A DNA stretch of 64,000 nucleotides from Atopsyche davidsoni. Taxonomy: Eukaryota > Arthropoda > Insecta > Trichoptera > Hydrobiosidae. The DNA is taken from positions 521,501 through 585,500 of the forward strand of contig JAILWY010000010.1 of NCBI GenBank assembly GCA_022113835.1. The letters run 5' to 3'. Within the stretch, counting starts at the first letter, position 1. Each line of letters opens with the position of its first letter. Shown here piece by piece: positions 34,501-46,500 of this stretch. Under the pieces are notes generated by a model. It did no database searches, had not been told where the DNA came from, and saw only the letters and a program-made list of their open reading frames with translations. A program made the position numbers and the translations under genes.

Positions 34501-36049
34501 AGGCTTCAGAGTTGCCTCCGTCGGATCTGAATACCTTAATTATTTTTTCTAAATAAAACCCATTCCCGCTATTTTCAGACTGATACAACATAACATTATC
34601 AATAAACAATTACCAAATTATAAGTACATATAAACTGTATTATTAAATAGAATAAAAACAAACATTATGAGAGAAAATAATCTATATAAAATCTAGTGAA
34701 TTGATCATTTAGTTAAAGCTGCTGGGTTGGTTCAATCCTTTTTATTTATTTCATTTGACAGTATGAAGACACACTTCAAGTTACCTTTCTCTACAACTCA
34801 CCACAGTGCGCTGGAACATGTCCGTTCATGAGGCCGAGTGCCCACGCCTTCTTGACGATTTCCCAAGGGTATTCTCCTGACTTGTCATAATCTGCGGCTT
34901 TTGGAATAATCTCCTCTCGAGTAAATTTACGAGCCAAATCTTGGAGAGCTTTTTGGTCTTCATTGAAATCTGCAACAGTAATATTTTTATGCAAATTCAC
35001 CAAAGGTTCGTAAATATGGCTGACTAATCTGACAATCCCCTAGTTTTACTTGACATTAAAAAAATACATATTAGGAAAATCTAACACTTGACCGTGTGCA
35101 CAACATGGAAAATCTAAACAATATTGACATTTATTTAAAATAACAGAAATTTTTAACAAAGACTTCTTACACTTGTATGAGCGTAGGGCTCAGATAATAT
35201 AAATATTAATTCGGCACTTGTTCTTAGGCATCGAATTACTTCGGATAGATTAATCTTAATTCATTAACGCTGCAGGTATGCATTTATTATACCCAATTTA
35301 TTCTTATCTAATTTTAAAGTAAGCGAAGTCAAAGAACTGAGAGCTTTTAAGACGGTTACACAAATTACAACACTAGATAATTTTACCATCTCACGTTGAA
35401 TTGAAATTTAAAACTTACATTTGAATCACTGAGTTGACAAGAAGAGCTTTTGAGGAATTACATTTAAATTATAACTTTAACCTATTAGTATCAGTGCTGG
35501 CATATAAAATTACGTTTATATTATCGTGTTAAGGCACACCTCGACTACTGATAGGTGATATCAGGACAAAGTTCATCAAAACTCATTCTGATTATATAAA
35601 ATGTGCATATGGATATAAAAAACGGGTATATTAAGAAATTAAATTAATGCATTCATACTACTGCTACTTTCAAATATAGTAATATATTTACGTATTTTCA
35701 ACTATGTAGTTTAGTTGTATGTAATATATTTCATTCTGAGCATCTGACAAAAAATAATTATATTGTTTATTTATAAAAATTCTTGAGAATGATTCCCGTA
35801 AACAAAAGAAATGAATAAGTTTTATAAAAGGCTTACCAAACCACATTCCCGATTGAGCTCCATTACTGTCAGATGAACTTTCTAGTTTTGTTGAAGTTGA
35901 CAGAAGTCTTACGCCAGGCCGGCTAATAATTTTTCCAATCTGTAAACGTAATAATTTTATTCATAACTACAAATATAAATAACATCTATGAAAGCACTTT
36001 GTAAGAACTCCGTGTTAAATAAAATGATTACCTTAGCGAGTGAAGCCAT
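29838..36049 (-). CDS. ACADM: Medium-chain acyl-CoA dehydrogenase, mitochondrial
   Basis: This FAD enzyme carries out the first step of mitochondrial beta-oxidation, passing electrons to ETF. Coding exons in transcript order: 36032-36049, 35837-35939, 34802-34969, then either 34085-34185 or 33939-34039, then 32715-32795, 31163-31402, 30865-31005, 30357-30546 and 29838-30070. With one of the two alternative exons the CDS is 1275 nt, 424 aa; human MCAD has 421. The N-terminus [20 protein letters not shown] is basic and Ser-rich, as expected for a mitochondrial presequence. Family motifs: [12 protein letters not shown] (about 159-170), [33 protein letters not shown] (375-387), and [11 protein letters not shown], whose Glu (about 402) is the catalytic base (Glu376 of mature human MCAD). 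The start is the first ATG and precedes the presequence. The unusual point is the duplicated exon 4, described separately. Confidence 0.95.
31455..31578. repeat. Compound (TA)n tract with an internal direct repeat
   Basis: TA repeats are interrupted by TTTATTTATAATAAA blocks. A unit of about 60 bp (ATATATGTATAT...TTTATTTATAATAAATA) occurs twice in tandem. It lies in the ACADM intron upstream of exon 6. Confidence 0.85.
33293..33861 (+). mobile_element. Internally deleted piggyBac element
   Basis: Flanked by TTAA on both sides (33289-33292 and 33862-33865). Inverted termini are CCCTTTGCACTCAAGAG on the left and the inverse of CCCTTTGCAATCGAGGC on the right. At 569 bp it is far too short for a full transposase. 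It retains the 3' end of the piggyBac reading frame (see next entry). It lies in the ACADM intron downstream of alternative exon 4A, ending about 75 bp from it. Confidence 0.9.
33546..33685 (+). pseudogene. piggyBac transposase C-terminal cysteine-rich domain remnant
   Basis: The plus strand reads [16 protein letters not shown], then after a one-base frameshift [16 protein letters not shown] and [12 protein letters not shown], ending at TAA (33683-33685). The spaced CxxC pairs and the final FxxYHTxxNY-like segment match the C-terminal zinc-binding domain of piggyBac transposases. The rest of the gene is missing. Confidence 0.8.
33939..34039 (-). CDS. ACADM alternative exon 4A
   Basis: A 101-nt exon preceded by acceptor ...TTGTTGCAG and followed by donor GTGAGT. 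It joins exon 3 (...HCG) and exon 5 (QTPVII...) in frame and supplies residues 97-130. Its sequence is the closer of the two to human [13 protein letters not shown] is preserved, and the position of human mature Glu99 is still Glu (residue 125). The position of Gln95 is Met (residue 121). It differs from exon 4B at 14 of 34 residues. Confidence 0.93.
34085..34185 (-). CDS. ACADM alternative exon 4B
   Basis: A second 101-nt exon encoding the same segment (residues 97-130), with acceptor ...ATATTTGCAG and donor GTAAGT. It also joins exons 3 and 5 in frame. It keeps the scaffold GGMD, VF, EEL, YGC, LG but has Ala at the Gln95 position (121), Gly in place of Thr (122), and Arg at the Glu99 position (125). 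It is separated from exon 4A by only 45 nt. Intact splice sites and the absence of stops argue that it is used and is not a dead duplicate. Confidence 0.9.
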
Positions 36050-39000
36050 CGTATCCAATATTGTGAACAATTCTACTCCCAACAGGTACCACAGTATAAA
36101 TGATTTTATGAAATCAGCTAAATCTATTTTTCAGTTTATCAGTCGGAGCGGCTGGCGTTAGGTGCAAAGTTCGATGAGATTGCAATGCGAGAGAGAGCGA
36201 AAGACAGCTCTAAACTCGGGCACGCGGGTCTACCAGTGATGGCTAAATCGAATAATTTTTTTCAGTCATCGAGTAATTCGAATATTTCATCGCAGTGATG
36301 TATACTTTTGATACAAATATTTTTAAATAAATTTAGGTATTTATATATATTTTTTATAAAGATAAAAAAAACCTATTCGATAAGTTTCCAACCGTACATG
36401 AAAAAAATATATTTTAAATTAAATCGATAACCAAAAATAATTATGTCAACTTTATCAGTGTAAAATTTCTCATTTTGAGCTGTCAGTTCAACACAATGTC
36501 GGTTCTGTTAAATGCGCACTATTTCTTAATTTTTTAATTGTTTACTGCTATCAAAGATCAAATTGTTAATATAGCGAAAAACTTGATGTCTGACTTGCTG
36601 TTTTAAGTTGTTTAATAGATAAATTAAAATTAAATGATTTCATATTGTCATGAGCACAATCTGAGCACTCCCCATTTCGATGACCAAATAAAAATATTTT
36701 TGTAACTTTGTTACAAAGCTTTGAATACGGAAGTATTTGTAAAATTTTGGTTTTTAATGAAAAAAAAATTAGCCAATGAGTTTAAAGTGATTGAAACTTT
36801 TCTCTCTCTCGATTTTTGAATTAAACTAATTAAAAATGTATCAAAATGTCAACAACAGAAGCATACTAATCACTATAGCAAAAAATTATAATCAATGCTA
36901 TTGATTGAAAAAATTCCGAAATGCATATAATTTAATAGTAATTATAGTCTCTATGGCCCACGATTTTTGGGCAGGAGATATTTTTATATCTCCTACCCCC
37001 AACTACCCAACCTTTTAAAATGGCAGTTTTTTTTATAATAGTACTATAATATATTTATATTGTAGCTGTCATTAAGCTCGTTAAAAAAACAATTAAAGAT
37101 GTTGCTGGATTTAATTTAGTTGTGATTTCTGCTGTCGGCTTCCAACCATTGTTGGCTGCATGCTGAGATATGGGGTTCTTAAATAACACATACCTTTTAA
37201 GAAATAATGATTTATTGTTGTTAAAATTATCCACATGAGCAATGTAAAAAACATTACAACAAAACAACATATTTATAGTTAGATAACAACATGATTATAT
37301 AAAGCATTTTAAAACTCAACTTAACTAGTCTCTTTGTAAATTACTAATTATTAATTACACAATTATTGCACCAATACCAAAAATATAATTTTTAAAGCAT
37401 TTCCATCATTTTTAAATATTTTTATTAATAAACCAACAACATTATTGAATGGCATTACTAAAGGTTTGATTAGAAAGTGATCGTTATTGTCTAGGGTGAC
37501 ATTATTTAACAGTTTGCCAGAGGATGAAAACATTCCCTCTCCAATAAAAATACATGTCAATAGTACCATAACGTCTCTGGTTTCTTAATTTTGGAAATCT
37601 CCGACTGAAGTTAAGTCTATAAGATTCAAAGATGCAGCCCTCAAGGATGGATGTATGGATGGATCCTTTCACACAATCAAATCAAACTGTTAGTAAATGC
37701 CTTTTCTATTGTTCAGAAAATGATCAGTTCAATGTATGAATAAAAATAATTATATGTTGATTACATTACTGATACAACAAATAAAATACTATTTTGCTCA
37801 ATAAAAAAAAAATCAGTAAGTAAGGGAGATGACATCCTATGCACGGAAAGGCTGGCTTATAATACTGATAATAAAAACTTCCACACACTTCCCATTTACA
37901 AATATTAATCTTAAAGATCTAAATCACTCAATCTAAGCACAAAAAAAACAATCTACAATATATAAAAATACAAAAACAGTTGTATAAACTCACACACACA
38001 TCACTATATATTTATATATATTATATATACACATTCACCCGATTCTAAATCACTCTATTGAGTATGATGCATTGATGTATCTATGTATGATGTATGTATA
38101 TTGAAGGATGTATTCATCCTCATTAAAAATATTTTTTTGAGAAACAATAATAGGTAAATGAGCTGTGCTCAATATTCAGATTCAATTTTATTGTCACATG
38201 TTATGGCATAGAAAATTTAGTAAATATATTCCTTTTTGCACATTTGATTCTGCAGAATAGCATTTGGTTATAGCAATAATGAGAATAAATGAAATGGTGA
38301 TTGCACAAATGTAATCAAAAAATATTTTATAAAACAAACAATAGAGAACTGCTTAAAAATATGTCTTGATTTGGAAATAAATTGATCTCATTATTAAGAT
38401 ATTTGGAATGTTCCATTTATCACTAATTATTTGTAAAAATAAATAAAATGTAAAAAACAAATATTTTAAAAGTTCAACAAATATTTTTTATACTAAAAAA
38501 AACAATATAATTCTATAAGCCTTTATAATATTACATTTAGATAACCCATAAAATACTTACACCATCTTACTAATAGATATTACACATAACAAATAAGATA
38601 AGTAAGGCAGATTTACGTAGTTTGGTAGGTAAATCAAGTTAAGTTTAATTAAGTCTCATATACTAATAGTTGGCGTGGGAAATTATTTAAGAGCATTAAC
38701 TTACAATTTAACTACTTTAAGTATCAAAAATATAATGCTTAGATTTATTTTGTTTAAAATAATTAGCGTCTAATAATGTATTAGTGGTATTGACTCTTCC
38801 TGGAATGAAAAAGATTAGATTTTATACATCAAAATATGTGGAAACAAATTAATATCAAAAAATTACAAGATAGCATGTTGAGAAAAAAAATGATTTAAAA
38901 AAGTAAAAACCTGACAGATGTGCTTTAAGATCTAAGATGAAGTTTAATCACATGTAATTGTTTTTAAAAAATTTAATTTGTCTGTGTGACATTTTAACAT

Positions 39001-41434
39001 TATAAGATAATTATTCTACCAATCAGTGTTGTTTTCAAATACTAAGTATACCAAGACAGCATATTGAAAAAAAATTATTGTAAATAATTTTTATGAACAT
39101 AAAAAAGATTTAATCATGTTCTTGTAATATGGGGTCTCTCAGAGACACGGCTTGTACCTGAGTTCCCTAATAAATATTATAGTGCTCTTGAACATACTCA
39201 TAATATTATATGAAAGGACAATTCACTGTTAGCGACTTCTTCTGCAACAATGGTATGTAATTTTGATTGAAAACATTTTTCTATTGTTTTATTAAATTCA
39301 ATTTATCAAATTTTTTCAATTTATTATAGCCCTTCATAATGATAATGGACAGCTTATATGTTACAAAGCTTTTATGAACTAAAATTGTAAATGTATATTA
39401 TTTATATTTAGTGTAATTTGTTTTAAGTTCTCTTAAAATAAAAAAAGTTTTTCTATCGCTGATGTTTTGAGCGCTGTGACGTCAATGACAATCATCACAG
39501 TCTTCAAACGTTTTACAAACAACGTTATATCTTTGTTAAGTAGTCAAAGGGTTAAATTATAAAAAAATAGCAGATGTCAGAAACTTTTAATATGTCAAAT
39601 CTCCTTATAAAAATATTATAAATTGGAAAGAGCTAAAGTTAATGATAACTTAAAAGAGGTTAACTACTCTCCAACTTCTTCCTGCTGAATTTGAAGTTTT
39701 TAACTCGGTACCAGAGTCAAAACATCAGGAACAAGGATGCGGAATAGCACCTAACAATCACCATTATATAATAACGACTGCAATAATCTACAAACATATT
39801 TTATCATCCATTAAAATATTAGTCGTATTTTAATTTTAATGGAAATTTAGTTTAATAGATTTATCTAATGGACTTGCAATTCTTTATAAGGAGATTTGAT
39901 TATATATAAAATAATGTAAAAGGTTCACTAATACATAATAATAAAAAGTTTTTAGAATACCTACCTTAGAATAGTTGCCTTTAAATCGGTAGGTGTTAAT
40001 AAGCATAGAAAGAAACTAAAACACCACCTCCTCCTCACCCAAATTAATTTAAGCAAAATAATATTTAGAAGTTCAAGGTAGGAAGATTCATGTTCATGTT
40101 AAATAAGCTTATGAATCATTGTGAAATATTTTGCTCAGCCATCTAAAACAACATATCCAATAATGCACATTGTAAACAAACCATTTTAAGCCAAACTACA
40201 GTAATGATCATGCATAGCTCTGTTACAAGAAAACAGTCAGTTTTTAAAAATTAACAGTGCCTACATTTGTTTCAGAGATTTTAGTATCTTAAAACCATGC
40301 TCTTTAAATTAGTGGCTTTTCTGTTATCTATTATTCGAATATGTTGTAGATTTTGGGAATCAGATTTGCATCTTAGATAATTTATTTCTAGCGGAATTTC
40401 AATTACAGATACAGCTCGCGATACTTCAAAAGATAAGGGTTTTCAATAACTTTTTTACTAGTTTAATATGAGTAAAGAACAAGATTATATCATGATGAAG
40501 CTGAAAATGAGAAACAAAATATGGTGAATTTATATTTATGTAATATGTTGGAAGACCTCGGTAGAAGGTGATATATAGCAATTCATAAATACTGTTTTTT
40601 AAATTGTTTCTATTGAATCCTCAACGATTGAATTCAAACAGTCAAATATATTAAATATTAATAAAAGTTTGGTGAAATTTAATCACTAAATACAATAGTG
40701 GTTTCATAAAAATCACACGCAATTGCCATGCTTTGATGCTGGCAGTATATGTGTGGCCACGCAACTCTAAAGGTCAATGAAGGACAGAAGCCGTATTATC
40801 TTTTATTGTAATTTTAATATAAGTGAAGGTTATCACCTTTAAAAACCAAGGTCTTCGTTTGAACTACATACAAATAAACATCCTGCTGATACTAAAGTTT
40901 ATCTTCTTAATGCCTTACTAAAACATAATTCATAATAATACCTTTTTATATTTGTTGCAGGTAGCGGATAAACATACAATGTTGTTTTTATTATAATACA
41001 ATGTTACAACTAAGAAAACTAACTACAAAAAAGAATCATTTAAGTTAAAAATATCACTTTTTTATTCATGTAATTCTGTATGTATTTGTATTATTTTCTA
41101 ATTGTATGTATGCAAATACACGTAGGCAATGCATTATTTTCAACTTGTGTAAGCAATATTTTTTTTATCATTCATTTTATTTTTATTTAAATAAAGAAAC
41201 CGGTAGAGCTATTTTATATTACAAATACATAATGAGGGTCAAAGTACACCTGTCCAAGTCCTAGAATCTTAATTTTTAAAATTCACTAGTATACGGAAAC
41301 TATAAACATCTAAAATTTTGTCCTCTTATTTATTTACTTTTAAATATATAAAAGCTAAAGCGATACTTCCACATTATTTATTTTATGAAGTAGGTAGTTT
41401 TTTCAAGTCGACTGGCAGAGCGAATGCCACCTGT

Positions 41435-41516
41435 GAAGCGATTTGTCTCACCAATAGGTGAGACAAGCGATTTGTGACAGCGATTTGTCTCACCTATTGG
41501 TGAGACAAATCGCTTC
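41435..41516. repeat. Perfect 32-nt inverted repeat with nested palindromes
   Basis: The arms 41435-41466 and 41485-41516 are exact reverse complements, with an 18-nt centre. Each arm itself contains an almost palindromic 20-mer, GTCTCACCAATAGGTGAGAC. The 15-mer GCGATTTGTCTCACC also appears twice in direct orientation (41438 and 41480). There is no TSD and no coding content. It could form a cruciform in DNA or a strong hairpin in RNA. Confidence 0.95.
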
Positions 41517-41649
41517 TGGTAAATAAATAAATCACATTATCTTTTTTTTAAAATATTATTATGGAGTGCAAGTAAACTTAATATGTCATGTAGATTAGTA
41601 TATAATATAAAAAAATTGGTATCTGTTTATGTGCAAAATTAAATATTTT

Positions 41650-41821
41650 AAATAAAATACTTTTGTGATTTTTCCAGATGTTTTATTTTATAGGTGACCG
41701 GTTTTGCTAACCTGTTACATTGGTTTGATAATACCAATCGGCAAAACTGGTCACTTATTAAATAAAACATGTGGAAAAATCACAAAAGTATTTTATTTAA
41801 AATGGAATTCAACCAAGTACT
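41650..41821. repeat. Foldback-repeat family, copy 4
   Basis: The left arm contains AATAAAATACTTTTGTGATT and GGTGACCGGTTTTGC. The right arm contains GGCAAAACTGGTCAC and AATCACAAAAGTATTTTATT, so both arms are largely present around a short loop. The tail is AAAATGGAATTCAACCAAGT. It lies a few hundred bases downstream of the transporter stop codon. Confidence 0.85.
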
Positions 41822-42061
41822 TTGGCAATAAAATTGAATGCAAAATTAAAATTTTTTTTTTTTTTTTCTAAAGGTATAAAGTCAGTATCTAAAGGTATTT
41901 TAAAGCATGCAGTGCTGTATTGTTTTAAGAGACCTCATGCCATAGAGCTTGCTCAAAAAATATCTGATTTTTCTAGTACTAGCCCTTTCAAACCAACACA
42001 GAAAGTAATAAAATAAAATGCAGGAAATAAGTTTAAGCCATAATAGAAACATAAGAAAACT

Positions 42062-43420
42062 TTAACCTGGGAATAATCTTACCTCCGATTTGATTGTAGC
42101 TTTTATTTTTTCATTTGTCTTTAAAATTTTAGCAGCTAAAAATGGAGTGAACAAATCAGGATTTGGCAAATTTTGTATAACGTAAGCCATTGCCATGTCA
42201 CTTGAGTCTCCATTGGACATGTGCTGATTGTTTTCAGTAATAATACTGACAGTTTTTCTGAGAGGGGTGCAATTATTTTCTTGAGAGTCCCACGTGTTGC
42301 CACAGGTTTTAGGATACAGTTTTAATAGTACAAAAGACGCAATGTATCCAATAACAAAAGTTATTAGGAAGCCAAGAACACCTGACCACATGTAGGAGAG
42401 GCGATATAAGTAGAAGTATTCACTGAAAATAAAGCATCTTATTAGTGGTAATGTTAAAATCAATACTGGATTGACTTAACCATCTTTTTTAAAATATGTT
42501 GGAGATCTTTGACATGGTTGATAATGAAAAGAAAAATAAAAACAAAGTTATATACCTGTTTTCAGTTGTTGTAGTCATGTTAAGTGGGCTTTTGAGGACA
42601 AGTTGAGAAATAAATTGATTGGTCATATTGCATCCTTTGTTCGACGTCGGTAGAAGTGGTGGAGGAGGCTTGGGTCCACCAAAACCGATCCAAAGCGATA
42701 AAGCGAGACCACACATCAAACCAACTACTGATCCCTAAAACACCATTGAACTATATTATTTACAATAGTAACTATAAAATAATTATTTAGTCTTCATATA
42801 TGTTATAAACGTTACATAATGCAAATATGAAATTAGCACATTCCTAATAGCTTTTAAGAAATAAGTGATAGGTGGAGGGTACTGATAATTTATGAATTGC
42901 ACTACAATTGTAATAAGTGTAATTTATTATGACTTTTGATAAATTAAAAATACTAATAAAATAAATAAAAAAGCAACTCCCACTGCTTCATGGCTTGGTG
43001 ATCATCATATGTAAATTACATTTTGATCAAGGGCAGTCGTTAAAATTAAAAATATTTATAAAAACCAATGTACAAATAATTACTACAAGTCCAACACCAA
43101 ATGTCTGAAAAACCAATTAAATTAGGCAGTGATAAACTGAACTGTTAAATATCCCAGATACTGATTTACATACCGATTCATTTGCCGTTAACGTGAACAT
43201 TCCTAAAGTAAATATCCCCAGCAGGGGTCCGCCGACAACCCCAAAAATGGTGAGGGCCGACTGCAGAACTCCTCCAAGGTATTGAGCCAAAAATGCAATG
43301 GCCAGGCACACGAGTCCATACAGGCAAGCCATTATTTTGGATTGAATTGCCATCTTATCTTCAGGTAGGGGCTTTTTTTTAATATGCAAATACAACGGCT
43401 GAAATAATTCATTATATATA

Positions 43421-43515
<95 letters not shown>

Positions 43516-46500
43516 ATGTGTTGTGTGTGTGTACCTTTAAGTAGTCCTGTAAGGTGACAGCAGCTAGACTGTTGCAAGCAGCAGACACAGTGGATAGTGA
43601 TGCACTAAATATCCCTGCAATAAAGAGTCCTGCCAGCCCCGGAGTGCCTCCCATGGTGTCCAGAACGTAAAAGGGCATCAGCTGGTCTGCAGATGATATC
43701 CGATCGGGAACAGGATGGCAATTGTGGTACTTTGAAAAGATAGCGAGTCCACTGTGGAATTATAAAATATTGGACATTCTTTAAACTGAGCAGATATATG
43801 GGTAAAAAAAAACATTTGAACACATTAAATATATATCAGCAGAAGAATTATCAGAAACGAGAAATAATACTCTAAATGAATCGCATGCCAAAACATTATT
43901 CCATATTTATTTTAAATTTTTAGCATACATTGACTAAGTTGAATATTTTAAATATTTAATATTTTAAATATAATAAAATAATTGAGTGATAATTCCTCAT
44001 GTTAATATTTATTGGTGATCGGTTTCGCCAACCTTTCACGTTGGCGAAACCAGTCAATTAAAAATTAACATGTAGAAAAATCAGTCAAGTATTTTATTAT
44101 ATTTAAAATATTAAAATGGAATTCCACCAAGTACTTTCTGTCAAAAATATTTATTAATCAAGATCTATTTCTTCTGTTCTATTACTTATAGAAAATGAAG
44201 TATAAAACGCAGTCGTAAGTTACAGTCATTGAATGTAATTATTGGTTTTTGAAAGGATGATCAATGAAAACAATAATTAATAAATGTAATATATATATAT
44301 ATAGAGTTTTGTGTATATCACAGATCATCAAACAATCCATGCAATACATTTAACAGACGTGCATGCGCGCCAATTCCAGATCATTTTACCTTACCCTGAG
44401 TAATATTTGTGTTTTTTAACAAATAATTTTATCTAGCAATAATTAAATTTTAAAAATTTTCATGTCAGGTAAACTTTTTCAAAGGTTTTCTCTAGCTATT
44501 TAATTTTTGTACCTAAACATATTTAGAGTTACGATACTTCACAATGAGCAAATTATAGTAATGCAGTATTTTACGCAATTTAGATTTACCTTTTGATATT
44601 CTATATTAATTTTTATTAAAACCAACTTTGTTATGGTTTAACCAGGGCGGCTTTTTTAAACTGTTCAGTTTGAAGTCTTGTACTTAGTTTGAAAATATTA
44701 TGAAACGAAACCAAAACTGGTGCTCTTAATTAAAACAATAATCATTTTTATATTTCAATTAAAATATTTAATTCAGAATATAATCTTAAATATGTATTTT
44801 TTTAAAAATACAAATGTTAGTAACTGAACTTTTGATATATTATGCTAGATTAATATAATCACTGCTAAAAAAACTTTTACTGCAGAAAGTAACAGTAAAT
44901 TTCTATAATATTGGAAAGTAAATAAAATATATACATATTAAATATGTACATTAACGTTGATGTCCAAAATCGTTAAATAGCAGCGAAAAATATTTCAGAA
45001 CACTCGCAAGCAAAACAATCCACATACCTAAATGAAGTACTAAAACTTAACAGGGACAGAATAGGCCAATTCCACCACAGACACTTTTGGGAGGTCTTCA
45101 AATCCTTTACTGTAAGCAATCGCTGGACCTGGAGAAGAAGCAGACAAAATCAATATTAGGTATTCTTTGATTTTTTCTAGAAAAATATTAACTTTTAATT
45201 ACAGCTATCCCTCGAAAACAAACTAAAATGTCCATAATTTTTATTTCCACGTAAAACACAACTAGATATATTTTTAAAAAACATAAAAATAACGGTTTAT
45301 TCATAAAATTAAAAAATATTAAGGTATGCATATAGAAACATGAAATATAAATTAAAAATTTAACCAACAATTTAATAACTGTTATCACTTTCGTAGACAT
45401 AAAATCTTTTCTTCCTGTTAGGTATGATGTCACTTTCATCACTCGGTAGTACTTGATGCGATTCAAGTTCGATGTTAGATGAATTCATTTGACATCCAAC
45501 AATTAACATCCATCTTAACAATTAGAAACAATTTCAGATCAGCGAACCTTGATAATCTCCGTACTTTACGATTGTGTTTGGTTTATTAATATTGCTGAAA
45601 TAGGAGAGCTAACTCAAGTCCTTCACGGATGACTTTTACATCCGATCCGGTCATGATCATTTGTTTCATTAAGCATGTCTCCACAACCCTGAACTTTATA
45701 GATGGTCACTTTAGAATAAATAGCATTCAGAATAGAATGGAATTAAAAAATGACTAGAAATATAAGCGCCAAACAAATTAGAAGATTTTTTTGTTTTTCT
45801 TTTTAATTGCATATTTTAAAACCGTGTAAATCGGTTTAGTAGTATAATAACTAATATCCGAATATTTGCTATAAAAAAAATAGCTAAAACCTGAGAATAC
45901 ATTTGATTAAAATTGTTCAAAATTTGATAAATTGACAATGGTCGCCTAAACCTGTGAATGCAATTGACATTTTGTTTTTATGAAATTATGTTACATTGAA
46001 AGGACTTTATTGATTTTGTATGAGTTAATGTACATGGTTATGTTTTATTGTTTGATTTTAATATCATTGTAGCGGTCGGTGCACATACACCGATCTACAA
46101 TTCTTAAACAAAATCTAACTTTTCAAAATCGAAACAAATGAAGATTTTTATTTGAATTAATTTAGAACCCCCCAGCGCACGACGCGTCAGAGATACTCAG
46201 ACACCCAACGAGTAACCACGTTTCTTTTTATATTGTTATTCTATCTTGTTCATCAATAAATTGAGTACGCAAACATTTCGCCAGCCTTTTGATCAACACA
46301 CATCAACACATATTATTCATCGGCGAAATCATTTATCATTTGACTTTATTTATTTATTAAGATGCTTCAATTTTTAATTATTATTATCAGTCAATTTCTA
46401 TTATAATTTTTTTTTTGGGAAGTTTTCTAATAGTTAAAAAAAAACACTTATTAAACACTCCAAAAATAATAAGTGTACAGTTAGCGGCATTTTAATAATT

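Larger units (their letters stand above)
36050..42061. other. Intergenic gap, ACADM / SLC5 transporter
   Basis: The first few hundred bases (36050 to about 36250) should hold the ACADM 5' UTR and promoter; a GAGA-rich stretch (GAGAGAGAGCGAAAG) is near 36187-36202. From about 36.3 to 41.4 kb the sequence is AT-rich with no recognisable gene or mobile element. A nested palindrome and foldback copy 4 lie near the right end and are listed separately. The 3' UTR of the transporter must also be here, but no single polyadenylation signal stands out. Confidence 0.6.

Noticed and set aside
39530..39560. Second piggyBac end (CAAAGGGTTAA)
   Set aside because: Only one terminus-like motif is present, with no matching left end or TTAA partner.
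43372..43373. A 3' splice site of transporter exon 8 directly before PLPEDK
   Set aside because: It is in frame but lacks a pyrimidine tract; the upstream TTATTTCAG acceptor gives exon end 43398 and restores the family-typical DYLKPLY junction.
43117..43678. Ile-Tyr-rich open frames in (TA)n
   Set aside because: They are translations of microsatellite DNA; only the parts overlapping transporter exons 7 and 8 are real coding sequence.
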